A stretch of DNA of 64,000 nt, taken from contig NZ_JAYDCJ010000003.1 of the NCBI RefSeq assembly GCF_034555935.1, positions 1,178,001-1,242,000 on the forward strand, in the 5' to 3' direction. Positions 46,315 to 54,390 of this stretch are shown here, in pieces. Position numbers and translations under genes: made by a program. The notes below the pieces were generated by a model, which searched no databases, was not told the origin of the DNA, and saw only the letters and a list, made by a program, of their open reading frames with translations. Every line of letters starts with the position of its first letter. Position 1 is the first letter of the stretch. The stretch comes from Marinobacter qingdaonensis. Lineage in GTDB: Bacteria; Pseudomonadota; Gammaproteobacteria; Pseudomonadales; Oleiphilaceae.

Positions 46315-47202
46315 TCAGCGGGCCTGTTCGGCGCCCCGGAGCATGGCCTGGAGCAGCTCCCGGGCGTCGAACTTGGTCAGGGCCTCGTTGGCCCCCACCT
46401 GGTTGGCGTAGCTCAGGCTCATCTCGCTGTTCAGGGATGTATGCAGGATGACGTACGGCTGCTTCAGGCTGCCGTGGTCGCGGACATTGAAGGTGAGTTC
46501 GTAGCCGTCCAGCCCGGGCATCTCGATGTCGCTGACCAGGATGTCGATGGGCCGGCCCAGTTCGTCATCCCGCAGCAGGATCTGCAACGCCTGATCGCCG
46601 TTGGAGGTGACCTGGTAGGAGATGGCCTTGCTGTCGAGGGCATCGGACAGCTGCTTGCGGGCTACCTGGGAATCGTCCACCAGCAGGATGTTGAGCGCCT
46701 TCAGGGTCTCGCTTTGGACATCGGTGAGGCTGACTTCCTCGGGCACCAGGGATTGCGGGTAGACCATGGCCAGCAGCAGCTCGACATCCAGCAACTGGAT
46801 GATGTCGCCCTCCACGTCCAGCAGTCCGGTGATGAACGCGCTGCTGCCCAGGGCCTTGGGCGGTGGCATGACCTGTTTCCAGTCGGTCTCGATGATCTTC
46901 TCGACCCCGCGCACCAGGAACCCGATCTCCTGGCGCTGGATGTCGGTGATGATGATCGACGCCTTGTCCCGCTCTTCCCGCGACAGCGGCGTACCACCCA
47001 CCGCCGCGGCCATATCAATCACCGGTACCGCAGAGCCCCGGAAGGTCGCCGTGCCGATCACCGCGTGATGGCTATGGGGCAGCTTGTTCAGCCGCATGAA
47101 CGGCAGGATCTCCCGAATCTTCAGGGTGCCTATGCCAAACTGCCGGGCGCCTGACAGCCGAAACAGCAGTAACTTCTGGGCCTGTTTCGTTTTGCTGGAC
47201 AT
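46315..47202 (-). CDS. cheV: CheV: CheW-receiver chemotaxis coupling protein
   Basis: A 295-residue protein with a CheW domain (residues 8-155, GARQFGIGTLKIREIL) and a receiver domain (residues 165-290, NILLVDDSQVARKQL; Asp in ILVSDIEMPGLDG). CheV couples chemoreceptors to CheA and may buffer phosphoryl flow. The gene stands alone on its strand. Confidence 0.93.
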   Translation of the reverse strand: MSSKTKQAQKLLLFRLSGARQFGIGTLKIREILPFMRLNKLPHSHHAVIGTATFRGSAVPVIDMAAAVGGTPLSREERDKASIIITDIQRQEIGFLVRGVEKIIETDWKQVMPPPKALGSSAFITGLLDVEGDIIQLLDVELLLAMVYPQSLVPEEVSLTDVQSETLKALNILLVDDSQVARKQLSDALDSKAISYQVTSNGDQALQILLRDDELGRPIDILVSDIEMPGLDGYELTFNVRDHGSLKQPYVILHTSLNSEMSLSYANQVGANEALTKFDARELLQAMLRGAEQAR

Positions 47203-47345
47203 ACAACGGGATCCTTTTGGTCGGTAGTCGAGTCGGTTCCATGGCGTGTGCCGAAGACCGAAAATTATAGCAGCCGGCTTTGGTAACCGGCGCTATCACA
47301 TTGTTTCAAATGGTGATCGTGCTTTAGGAAGGGTAACGGCCGAGA

Positions 47346-47939
47346 TCAGGATCCCATGAGCCCGGCCAGCACAAACCAGAGCGTGCCGCCGGTCAGCACC
47401 ATGCCCAGCAAGGCCAGCAGGCCATCCCGGGCGACCATGGCCATGCCAAACACCATCAGCGCCAGACCGCCGCCGTTGGCACTGAACGGCACCACTTCCA
47501 TGGCCGGCATCGCGGCCGCCACCAGCATGCAGATGATCGCCATCAGATAGCGCCCCGGCCCTCGCACCAGCCAGGTCAGCCGCGGCCGGCTCCAGCGATC
47601 GACGAACCGGGCCGGCTTCGCCATCCAGTCCAGACCCTTCATCAGCTTGTCCCGGCCGACCCGCCGGTGCGTCAGCTTGTGGGGCAGCCAGATGGTCTCC
47701 CGTCGAAACAGCAATTGGCCCAGGGTCAACAGCACCACCAAGCCCAACAGGGTCGGCACCCCGGGAATGTCGCCAATCAAGGGCGCAACCACGATCAGCC
47801 CGGCCACCAGCACAATCGGCCCGAACGAACGCTGACCCACCGCCGCCAGCAGATCGCCGATGGACACCTGGTCCTGGCCCTCGGTCTGGTCCCGTAGGCG
47901 TTGGAGCAGTTGGCTGAGGTTGGCGGGCGGTTGGGTCAT
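47346..47939 (-). CDS. ExoD-family membrane protein
   Basis: A 197-residue protein with four helices and the ExoD pattern: SFGPIVLVAGLIVVAPLIGD, IPGVPTLLGLVVLLTLGQLL and PAMEVVPFSANGGGLALMVFG. ExoD proteins are linked to exopolysaccharide production or stress in rhizobia; the biochemical role is unknown. It is the last chromosomal gene before the prophage. Confidence 0.88.
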   Translation of the reverse strand: MTQPPANLSQLLQRLRDQTEGQDQVSIGDLLAAVGQRSFGPIVLVAGLIVVAPLIGDIPGVPTLLGLVVLLTLGQLLFRRETIWLPHKLTHRRVGRDKLMKGLDWMAKPARFVDRWSRPRLTWLVRGPGRYLMAIICMLVAAAMPAMEVVPFSANGGGLALMVFGMAMVARDGLLALLGMVLTGGTLWFVLAGLMGS

Positions 47940-48057
47940 GGGGTGATGGAATCCGGTTGATGGATACGAAGATTATGGGGTGACCATAACCGGATTGTGT
48001 TGAGGATTCATTAAGTTGGGGTCAAAGGCGTTGGTAGTAAAGGTGGCGGGGCAGAAC

Positions 48058-48086
48058 GAAAAAAGCCCCGGAGGCCGGGGCTTTTC
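48058..48086 (-). terminator. Orphan ssrA terminator left of the prophage
   Basis: On the minus strand AGCCCCGGcctCCGGGGCT is followed by a T run. It stands in the same position relative to the ssrA 3'-end copy as the terminator at 61952-61976. It is inferred to be the original chromosomal ssrA terminator, separated from its gene by integration. Confidence 0.85.
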
Positions 48087-48123
48087 TCTTGGTGTTTGGT
48101 GGAGACGGCGGGAATTGAACCCG
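48077..48123. repeat. attL: 47-bp direct repeat copy of the ssrA 3' end
   Basis: 48077-48123 matches 61971-62017 with one mismatch (48095 T against 61989 A). The inner 28 bp (from TTGGTGGAGACGGCGGG) are identical and copy the tmRNA acceptor stem and T arm. Similarity stops at 48124. Confidence 0.93.
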
Positions 48124-48225
48124 ATGCCGTCGGACTTAGAAGCAACACAGACGTCCACTATTCATCTCAAATCAGTTGCTTATATAGATCTAGCTCCACT
48201 CAAAGCCACACGTGAACACAACTGC

Positions 48226-48248
48226 GTGGACACTTCGTTGACACTTTC
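48226..48248. repeat. Tandem TTGACACTT-type repeats near attL
   Basis: GTGGACACTTC is followed directly by GTTGACACTTTC. Similar repeats lie near attR (61904-61924). They may be integrase arm-type sites. Confidence 0.45.
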
Positions 48249-48284
48249 GGTAAGCTTCCTATCGTTGTTTCAATGGAGTGAACG

Positions 48285-48686
48285 ATGTCCTGGTTTAAGG
48301 TGTTTTCGGCAGTAGTAGTCGCCAATATTGTGTCGTGGGTCATCATCAGCATTATTGGCTGGCTGATTTTTTTCGTGGTTTTCGATTCCATGACCGACTT
48401 CATGGGAGAGAAATTAGACGAGCAACTTTCAAAAGAATTCCCTCCAATAACGATACCGGCGCCTAGCCAGCCCTCTCGTGATCTACAGCAGCAGTGGGAA
48501 AACGCTCAGAAGGATCGAGAGCGCAGGCAGGCTGCTGCACAGAGAGAGGCAGAGCAGCGGCGGGCAATGGTTCAGAAGAATCGTGAGCTATGTGAATTCT
48601 GGCAGGCCGAGTTTAGCAAGGACGGTAGCGAAAAGAGTAAGGCCTACCGCGATATGGCATGTACACGTTACCGAAATAACCTTTGA
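48285..48686 (+). CDS. Small membrane protein of unknown function (prophage cargo)
   Basis: A 133-residue protein with an N-terminal hydrophobic helix (VVVANIVSWVIISIIGWLIF), a short acidic/Pro linker (PPITIPAPSQP) and a charged Gln/Glu/Arg-rich segment likely to form a coiled coil (residues 65-105). No family is recognised. GGAGTG precedes the ATG. Base composition is lower in GC than the phage core. Confidence 0.65.
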   Translation: MSWFKVFSAVVVANIVSWVIISIIGWLIFFVVFDSMTDFMGEKLDEQLSKEFPPITIPAPSQPSRDLQQQWENAQKDRERRQAAAQREAEQRRAMVQKNRELCEFWQAEFSKDGSEKSKAYRDMACTRYRNNL

Positions 48687-48777
48687 GCGAGGCTGGCTAC
48701 CGAGATCAAAGGTCGTGCAAAACTTTCAATCTACTACTAGGGTTATCTAGACAATTTCAGATTTCAAAGGATTGATC

Positions 48778-49386
48778 GTGAAAGTTTTGAAACTCTTATT
48801 CGCATCTTTTTTCTTGTTCGTTTCATTGACTACCAATGCTCAAGATCAGAAAACGCTTGATGCTGTCATATTTGGTCACGACTTGGGTTGGCTCAAGCTT
48901 CACAATGCCGATGGTTTAAATGTTGAGGTGTCAGATCAGGTTAGCGATGGGTGTTGGACCAACATCTCGGCCGTGAAAAACTCGATCGAACTTCAACTAA
49001 TCCGAAGCGGGTACGAAACTTATACGGGAGAAGATACAAAAGCCTTTGCTCCCACCGTTTGGATTCAAGCACTTGGCTTTGGAATTCCTTCTGTTAATGC
49101 TTGTGCGGTTTCCGCAGAGTTGTCAGTCAGTGTGGCTGATTTTGGCAAGCTGGAATGGGACCAGGCCACACTGAGTTCTCTGTACAAATATGAGCTGGCT
49201 AGTTACAGCGGCATTTTCACAGCCAACAAATCTGACTCAAATGAGTCAATGAAAGTGCAATTCGAAGATCTGGTCCAGACGATGCTTGTAGACGTTCAAA
49301 AGAAAAAACAAAGTATTCGGAAAGATCTCCTGGATCAGGAGCAAACTGCAGCCACGAAGTATTGGATAGATCAGTTAGAGCAATAG
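48778..49386 (+). CDS. Secreted or periplasmic protein of unknown function (prophage cargo)
   Basis: A 202-residue protein with a signal peptide (VLKLLFASFFLFVSLTTNA-QDQ). The start is a GTG at 48778 after AAAGGA; a TTG lies two codons earlier. The mature part has two Cys (GCWTNIS, NACAVS) that could form a disulfide. No family recognised. AT-rich relative to the chromosome. Confidence 0.65.
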   Translation: MKVLKLLFASFFLFVSLTTNAQDQKTLDAVIFGHDLGWLKLHNADGLNVEVSDQVSDGCWTNISAVKNSIELQLIRSGYETYTGEDTKAFAPTVWIQALGFGIPSVNACAVSAELSVSVADFGKLEWDQATLSSLYKYELASYSGIFTANKSDSNESMKVQFEDLVQTMLVDVQKKKQSIRKDLLDQEQTAATKYWIDQLEQ

Positions 49387-49618
49387 GCGGTTGAGGTTGG
49401 CTTGGGGGAATGCAAAGGTATACGGCTAAGGAGTAATGGCCAGATCTAAATTTACCTCAACACTTACCTGCCGATTAATCAAAGAGTTAAGCGATCAAGC
49501 CATGTGGCTAAAGCCATCGCATTTACACAAGGTCGATGGTTGCCGGGCATCAGATACAGCTGATCATTTGCTGCTGTGCCTGAGCGTCAGATATGAATGA
49601 AACCAAAGGAGTGGGATC

Positions 49619-50083
49619 ATGAAAGGTGTGGCCATGGGCGTGCTTTTGTTTTTGTTATGCGCTTATTCTCATGCGGAGGACGTTCTTGAAGGGAAGTTGA
49701 AACTGGCTGGGTTCCAGGTAGAGGTATGGGGCGATTATGAAATCAGCCATATGCTATTCCCCGACGAAACTTGGAAGTTCAAGGTCTTGGTGGTACCAGT
49801 CACTGTAAGGCAAGGCGATCTGATTGATATCGCGAAAAGTTTCTATAAAAAATATCCAAGAACACGTGCCAGATTTTTTAGCGATAAGCAGCATTTGCAA
49901 CAGTTTGTGGAGAGGGATATTTACGTTAATGATAGATCTGGAACGGCAAAGGAAGTGGCTTTCCCAGATTCCAAATGGGTTCAGAATAACCTGCTGGGAA
50001 ACATCAACAATCGATCCGAAAAATACAACCGTACTTGGATGCTAGAGAATAGATACGGTAGCCGGATCGTACTGCTTGAATGA
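49619..50083 (+). CDS. Secreted or periplasmic protein of unknown function (prophage cargo)
   Basis: A 154-residue protein with a signal peptide ending AYSHA-EDVLE and a strong AAAGGAG ribosome site. The mature part is basic and rich in Tyr and Phe with no recognised family. A 232-base gap before it and a 127-base gap after it hold no visible gene. It may form a cargo set with the two genes upstream. Confidence 0.65.
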   Translation: MKGVAMGVLLFLLCAYSHAEDVLEGKLKLAGFQVEVWGDYEISHMLFPDETWKFKVLVVPVTVRQGDLIDIAKSFYKKYPRTRARFFSDKQHLQQFVERDIYVNDRSGTAKEVAFPDSKWVQNNLLGNINNRSEKYNRTWMLENRYGSRIVLLE

Positions 50084-50210
50084 AAAGTCTCACCAGTGAG
50101 TAAACTGACTTACCCCCGATCTAACGAACAGGTTTAGTGGAAAGCCCAAAACCCATCCAGCGCCTTCTACTCCAGTCTCCTAAGTACATAAATTTAGGAG
50201 ACACTGGACA

Positions 50211-51539
50211 CTAAAATTTCCGCGTAGCTCGAAAGGCTGTGGGCACTAGATCAAAGTTCTTCGTGACGTTCCCAGATACTCGGTAGAATCGCGCCGGCCT
50301 TCCCGCTGCAAAGTCGTAGATTCTATATATCCAGTAAGACTCTCCGTACTCCTCTGCCTTCGAGATCTCGTTCGAGGAGATGAAGAAATCGGTGTTCAAA
50401 TCCCCAGTCGTGGTCTTCACCTCAATGTATTTTTCTTGTCCAGTTTGCGAGTCGAACGATCGGATGTCGTAACCGGCCGCAGAGTTCACGGTGGCTGTGT
50501 GTTCGACACTATTCGCCAGGTCCTCTCTACCTTCCGCAACGAGGTGATCTATTTCTTTCTGAATGACCAGTCGCTCTCCAGCTAAACCAAGCTGACGGTT
50601 TCGCGCCTCACGCTCCGCCCAGTCTGTATTTCCATAAGCATTGCCGTTCCCTTTGCCGCTCTTTGACTTGGACCTATCAGGAGGTGCCGTTTCAGTTAGA
50701 GAGCTCGGAATATCATTCTCGATTGGTTGGTAAGTCGGCGAAAGGGCAGGGGTAAGCGCAAGCCCGATTTTCGATGCCAATCCTTCTGGAAGCGGCCAGT
50801 TGAGGATATTCCACACAATGTGTACCGGTTTTTCTGAGGCAGGGTCCCACTCCCTGAATGAGAGTGGTCCGAAGTAGGTGTAAGGAGCGCTCTCTTCGGT
50901 ACGAAGAAACAGACATACCAAATTGCGTGTTTCATCATGGGCAACCAGTTGTCTCACTGCCGGAGAAGCTTGGGTTTGCTCTGCCTGGGACTTCCAAATC
51001 AAGGCCCCATCTTCTGTAACGGCGTCTTCATATTGGTTGCCCTCGTATGATCCCAGGGTCACGAACAGTACCGCATCACCTGGCAATGGGCGGTCTCTGA
51101 TTATTCCTTGAAGTCCCCAAGTGCCGCTACCTGCTCGAAAAGTATCGCCTTCCCCCAGAATCTTCCACGCATCCCTCCTGGAATAATTTCCGTGGAGGAT
51201 TAAGCCCTCTTTTCGTCCTGGCCTGTAAGTTTTCGGTTTGATCTCAAATCCAAGGCGCTGGAGGATACGAAAGGAGGCAGAAGCTTCGCCACCAACAAAG
51301 TGTTGTGATTTTACGTCGAAGTTGAGATGCGCTGAAGCTGCCAATCCGAATACAGCTTTCGGGGGGTATGCTTTGCCGTTGATGATCAGATCATATCGAC
51401 TGGATTCATCGAAGGAGTCAACCTTTCTACCAAGTTTTTCAAACCTACTTACTGCTTCCAAAACCTCTTCCCGGGATAGGTTTTTTAGCAGCGAGCCTAG
51501 TCTATTGATACGTCCTGCTTTTCCAAACTCGATCGACAA
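50211..51539 (-). CDS. Probable modification-dependent restriction endonuclease (ScoMcrA-like head, DUF3427-like, DUF3883 nuclease)
   Basis: A 442-residue protein in three parts. Residues 20-100 resemble the N-terminal head of ScoMcrA-type type IV enzymes (EEVLEAVSRFEKLGRK, LIINGKAYPPKAVFGLAA). Residues 105-245 look like a DUF3427-type reader (LHGNYSRRDAWKILGEGD, ...YFGPLSFREWD). Residues 315-425 look like a DUF3883/PD-(D/E)XK nuclease: GLAGERLVIQKEI, Asp in GYDIRSF and EVK in YIEVKTTTG. Together these suggest cleavage of modified DNA. All domain calls are by eye. It is reverse to the phage genes and next to a Sll1717-type ATPase. Confidence 0.68.
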   Translation of the reverse strand: MSIEFGKAGRINRLGSLLKNLSREEVLEAVSRFEKLGRKVDSFDESSRYDLIINGKAYPPKAVFGLAASAHLNFDVKSQHFVGGEASASFRILQRLGFEIKPKTYRPGRKEGLILHGNYSRRDAWKILGEGDTFRAGSGTWGLQGIIRDRPLPGDAVLFVTLGSYEGNQYEDAVTEDGALIWKSQAEQTQASPAVRQLVAHDETRNLVCLFLRTEESAPYTYFGPLSFREWDPASEKPVHIVWNILNWPLPEGLASKIGLALTPALSPTYQPIENDIPSSLTETAPPDRSKSKSGKGNGNAYGNTDWAEREARNRQLGLAGERLVIQKEIDHLVAEGREDLANSVEHTATVNSAAGYDIRSFDSQTGQEKYIEVKTTTGDLNTDFFISSNEISKAEEYGESYWIYRIYDFAAGRPARFYRVSGNVTKNFDLVPTAFRATRKF

Positions 51540-51730
51540 AAGCTTCCCTCCTTAGAGCACTGGACGTTAGAACGAAACCGGTTGCGGAAAATCTCCTACG
51601 CAGACTTATGAAGATACCTGTTTTGGAGAGAGGTTTCAGTCTTCATAATACCCTGTAATCATTTGGTTAGGAGACCCTGTCGATTGGGGGCGGGCTGGCA
51701 AACGCGACACCTTCAAAGTAACCTGACTTA

Positions 51731-51761
51731 AAGGAGAGTCCTGGCTTCAGGCCTCTCCCTT
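51731..51761. terminator. Hairpin between nuclease and ATPase genes
   Basis: AAGGAGAG-t-CCTG-gctt-CAGG-c-CTCTCC forms a good stem downstream of the ATPase on the minus strand, followed by TTTAAG. It may end the ATPase transcript and separate it from the nuclease gene. Confidence 0.45.
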
Positions 51762-51785
51762 TGGTTCCCAGTATAAGGTGAGTAT

Positions 51786-53318
51786 CTAGATTAAATCTCG
51801 TCCGCATTCCCTGCACACTGCATCGTTGTTATCCGTAAAGTACTCAATGTCCATGATGTTGTCGGTTCGGCAATATTCACACGGAAGCCATCTGTCTTTT
51901 ACGAATTTTTCTAACGGTGTTCTTCTGTGAATGAGTCGAACAAACGCAGGGTCCACGATGCAGTAAAAGTTCAGTGGTTTCTTAGATGTTTCTTGAGATA
52001 TAGTCCCAATGTGCTTCACTATTCCCTCTCTAGTCCACCCCGTGATTTTGTTTCTCGCGCCTTCGCCCGTAATTTTAAGAACGTCGTTTGCAACATAGTT
52101 GGTGGTAAATAACTCCCTTCCCACCTTTTGCACTTCTTTGATAGACCTTTCAGTGTATATTTCGTGCACTATATTTTCACAGTACTTTATGATTCCGAGG
52201 TCGGCATAGTTTACTGATATTTTCTTTGGGTTTCCGAAAGCCATGGACTGCTCTGCAAGAATGCTCTCACATATTCGGATCATGTTTCTTGGCGATTTGT
52301 TTGCCATGATGCAAATAGCATCATCTATATCAAAATCTTCTTTTTTTCTATCTTCAGTAATGTCCTTTAATGATGTGACTTTTTGATCACTAAAGGCTTT
52401 TAATCTCTCCGATAGAATTTCTTTTAGTCCAACTCTATCCCATGATAGGTTGTATGTAGCAACTCTGTCCGGACGGCCTTCTGCCCTATACTTATCTTGG
52501 ATGGCATCCCAGAGAAAAAACTTGAATCCATAACCATTAGCTTCGAGTAGATCAAGGTCTTTTATTAGTGGCTTGATGAGCTTGTAAGTAGCTTCTGAAT
52601 CGTTTCCGGTTAGCTCGGTCTCATCCACTTTATCAATCAGTATGTAAATAGACCTAAATCCGACCTTTTTCGAGAGTGATAATAAAATTTCGAGCTGATG
52701 CTTATAGGTTTGGGAGAGCTTTTTGGACTCAGTCTCTAAATCGGGAAGATCAATTTTGTCCAGGTCGTACCGGGTCAATATAAAGTTTATGGCTTTCTCC
52801 ATGAACCCCACATTTTTCGACCAAAATTCTTTGAATTTATCTGGCAAGCCCTTCAGTTCATGAACGATTTCTTGGAGCTCATCTCCTGTTAAGTCTCCCA
52901 GGTAGTTCACAGTGAAAATATATAAGTTTTTCTTTTCGTCTTTGTTCAGGTTTTTTAAAAGGTCATCATTTTCAGATATGTATGAGAGTAGAGATATAAG
53001 AACTCGGGTGATTATATTTCTTAAGTGGTATGACAACGAAATGTTTTCTAATTTTTCGTTGTTGGAGAAGTTGAATCTATTATACGTAACTGAGAGGAAT
53101 TTCTTGTCAATTCCAGCGTCATCTATCATTCTTTTGAGAGCAGTTTTTCCTGCGCCCCTGGGGGCGAAGACGATGCAGGGACTTGGATTTTCTGAGTCTC
53201 CTAAAACAGCATCAAAGTATGGTGGAAATACAAAGTAGTCTGTTAATCGCGGTTCTTCATCCGCGTTTGACTTTGTAAATGGATGGTTGTTAAATCCAAG
53301 GTCCTCATACAAGCTCAT
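51786..53318 (-). CDS. P-loop ATPase, Sll1717-like, with C-terminal zinc ribbon
   Basis: A 510-residue protein beginning LYEDLGFNNHPFTKSNADEE with Walker A APRGAGKTALKRM and a Walker B-like segment SIYILIDKVDE, the pattern of the Sll1717-type P-loop ATPases. A helical winged-helix-like region follows, and the end carries CEYC ... CREC, likely a zinc ribbon. These ATPases are often near defence genes; function is not established. The gene is AT-rich, unlike the phage core. Its stop lies about 245 bases from the nuclease start, and it is 12 bases after the repressor gene on the same strand. Confidence 0.7.
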   Translation of the reverse strand: MSLYEDLGFNNHPFTKSNADEEPRLTDYFVFPPYFDAVLGDSENPSPCIVFAPRGAGKTALKRMIDDAGIDKKFLSVTYNRFNFSNNEKLENISLSYHLRNIITRVLISLLSYISENDDLLKNLNKDEKKNLYIFTVNYLGDLTGDELQEIVHELKGLPDKFKEFWSKNVGFMEKAINFILTRYDLDKIDLPDLETESKKLSQTYKHQLEILLSLSKKVGFRSIYILIDKVDETELTGNDSEATYKLIKPLIKDLDLLEANGYGFKFFLWDAIQDKYRAEGRPDRVATYNLSWDRVGLKEILSERLKAFSDQKVTSLKDITEDRKKEDFDIDDAICIMANKSPRNMIRICESILAEQSMAFGNPKKISVNYADLGIIKYCENIVHEIYTERSIKEVQKVGRELFTTNYVANDVLKITGEGARNKITGWTREGIVKHIGTISQETSKKPLNFYCIVDPAFVRLIHRRTPLEKFVKDRWLPCEYCRTDNIMDIEYFTDNNDAVCRECGRDLI

Positions 53319-53330
53319 ATTGCATCCTTT

Positions 53331-54008
53331 TTATAGGTCTTTTCCTACCCAAACCACTTTTCCAATTACCTCCAGAGACTCAAGATCTGCACTTGAAATT
53401 TCCTGGGGAGGGTACTCTTTGTTATCGCTAAGAAGCTGAACGCCATCGTTCCAGAGCGTTTGAACCCGCTTCACGAGGAGGTGGTCTCCATTTCTAATGA
53501 CGTAAATATGCCCATCTCGAAGCTTTTTTTCACTGGTGTCCACCATCACGGTCTCATTATCTGAAATCGTAGGTTCCATAGAGTCACCCCTAGCAAACAC
53601 CAGCGCTAGGTCCTGCTCATTAAAACCCCGGAATCTGAGCCACTTTCTTCGAAAGGCCAGCTCCCTGGTCGGCGCTTCATCCCCGGCAATTGCCCCGTGT
53701 CCAGCAGCGACTTGAATGTTGTAACCAGGTATGAGTGCAAACTCTTCCTCAAACTGAGAGTTTGATTGCGTGGGTTGCTTTCCTGTCGCAAGCCACTCCA
53801 AGGGTACTCCGGTTGCTTCTGCTATTTGGGCCGCTTTATCTAGTCCTGGGGTTGATCCAGAGAGGTACTTCCGCATCGTGCTAAGCGGGATTTTGCACTT
53901 TTGGGCAAATGCGCTCTCCGAGAGGTTGCCCATTAGTATTTTTATCCGACTTGAGATGTTCCCTGGCTCTTCTGCTTTATTGCTTTTTTGGTCTTTAATA
54001 TCAGTCAT
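53331..54008 (-). CDS. CI-like repressor with S24 (LexA-type) peptidase domain
   Basis: A 225-residue repressor with an N-terminal HTH (residues 20-80, SAFAQKCKIPLSTMRKYLSG) and a C-terminal S24 domain with Ser in GDSMEPT and Lys in LLVKRVQ. An Ala-Gly pair near residue 102 (QVAAGHG) could be the self-cleavage site, which would allow SOS induction. It transcribes away from the phage early genes and probably holds the prophage silent. The ATPase gene follows 12 bases later. Confidence 0.9.
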   Translation of the reverse strand: MTDIKDQKSNKAEEPGNISSRIKILMGNLSESAFAQKCKIPLSTMRKYLSGSTPGLDKAAQIAEATGVPLEWLATGKQPTQSNSQFEEEFALIPGYNIQVAAGHGAIAGDEAPTRELAFRRKWLRFRGFNEQDLALVFARGDSMEPTISDNETVMVDTSEKKLRDGHIYVIRNGDHLLVKRVQTLWNDGVQLLSDNKEYPPQEISSADLESLEVIGKVVWVGKDL

Positions 54009-54054
54009 TTAATGGTGCCTTTCCAGGCTCTATCCGGGAGTCTTTTGAAAGGGT

Positions 54055-54114
54055 GGTCCAATAAGGCTAAATAATTTACCTTTTTGGGCTTGAAAAATAG
54101 TCCAATAGCGCTAT
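54055..54114. promoter_or_regulatory. Divergent repressor/early promoter with candidate operators
   Basis: GTCCAATAAGGCTAAAT and GTCCAATAGCGCTATAT lie 44 bp apart, and the second contains the palindrome ATAGCGCTAT (54105-54114). The AT-rich gap of 148 bases lies between the repressor and the HTH gene. I infer CI binding sites. Confidence 0.5.
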
Positions 54115-54156
54115 ATTTATTGCGTGAAAGCGTTATAGGGTTGCCTAAAAGCGTTA

Positions 54157-54390
54157 GTGCAAAACAGTGTAGCAGAGTGCAAAACAGTGGACGAGCAGAA
54201 ACAAATCATCTTGTTAGCGACGCCGGTCATGACTCAGGAGCGTTTTGCTCAGCTGACCGGGCTCACGGAAGGGCAGGTGCGGGGCATGATCGAGAAGGGC
54301 CATCTGCCCTCTCTCAAGATCGGCAAGCCCCGCATGGTGAACATCGCCGCGCTCTCCCAGGACGCCATGGACAAGGAGGACTGGCAGTGA
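54157..54390 (+). CDS. Small HTH DNA-binding protein (excisionase/Cro-like)
   Basis: Up to 77 residues, with a MerR/excisionase-like helix-turn-helix (ERFAQLTGLTEGQVRGMIEK, GHLPSLKIGKPRMVNI). It is divergent from the repressor and may act as the lytic switch or directionality factor. The start is uncertain: GTG at 54157, GTG at 54187 and ATG at 54229 are in frame and none has a clear ribosome site. A 14-bp repeat (AGTGCAAAACAGTG) occurs twice over the first two. The stop overlaps the next start (GTGA). Confidence 0.72.
   Translation: MQNSVAECKTVDEQKQIILLATPVMTQERFAQLTGLTEGQVRGMIEKGHLPSLKIGKPRMVNIAALSQDAMDKEDWQ

Noticed and set aside
48096..48123. A second tmRNA or tRNA gene at the left prophage end
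   Set aside because: Only the 3' acceptor/T-arm copy is present, as expected for an att repeat.
54156..54189. Two AGTGCAAAACAGTG copies as iterons or CRISPR repeats
   Set aside because: Only two copies with a 6-base spacer; too few for either.
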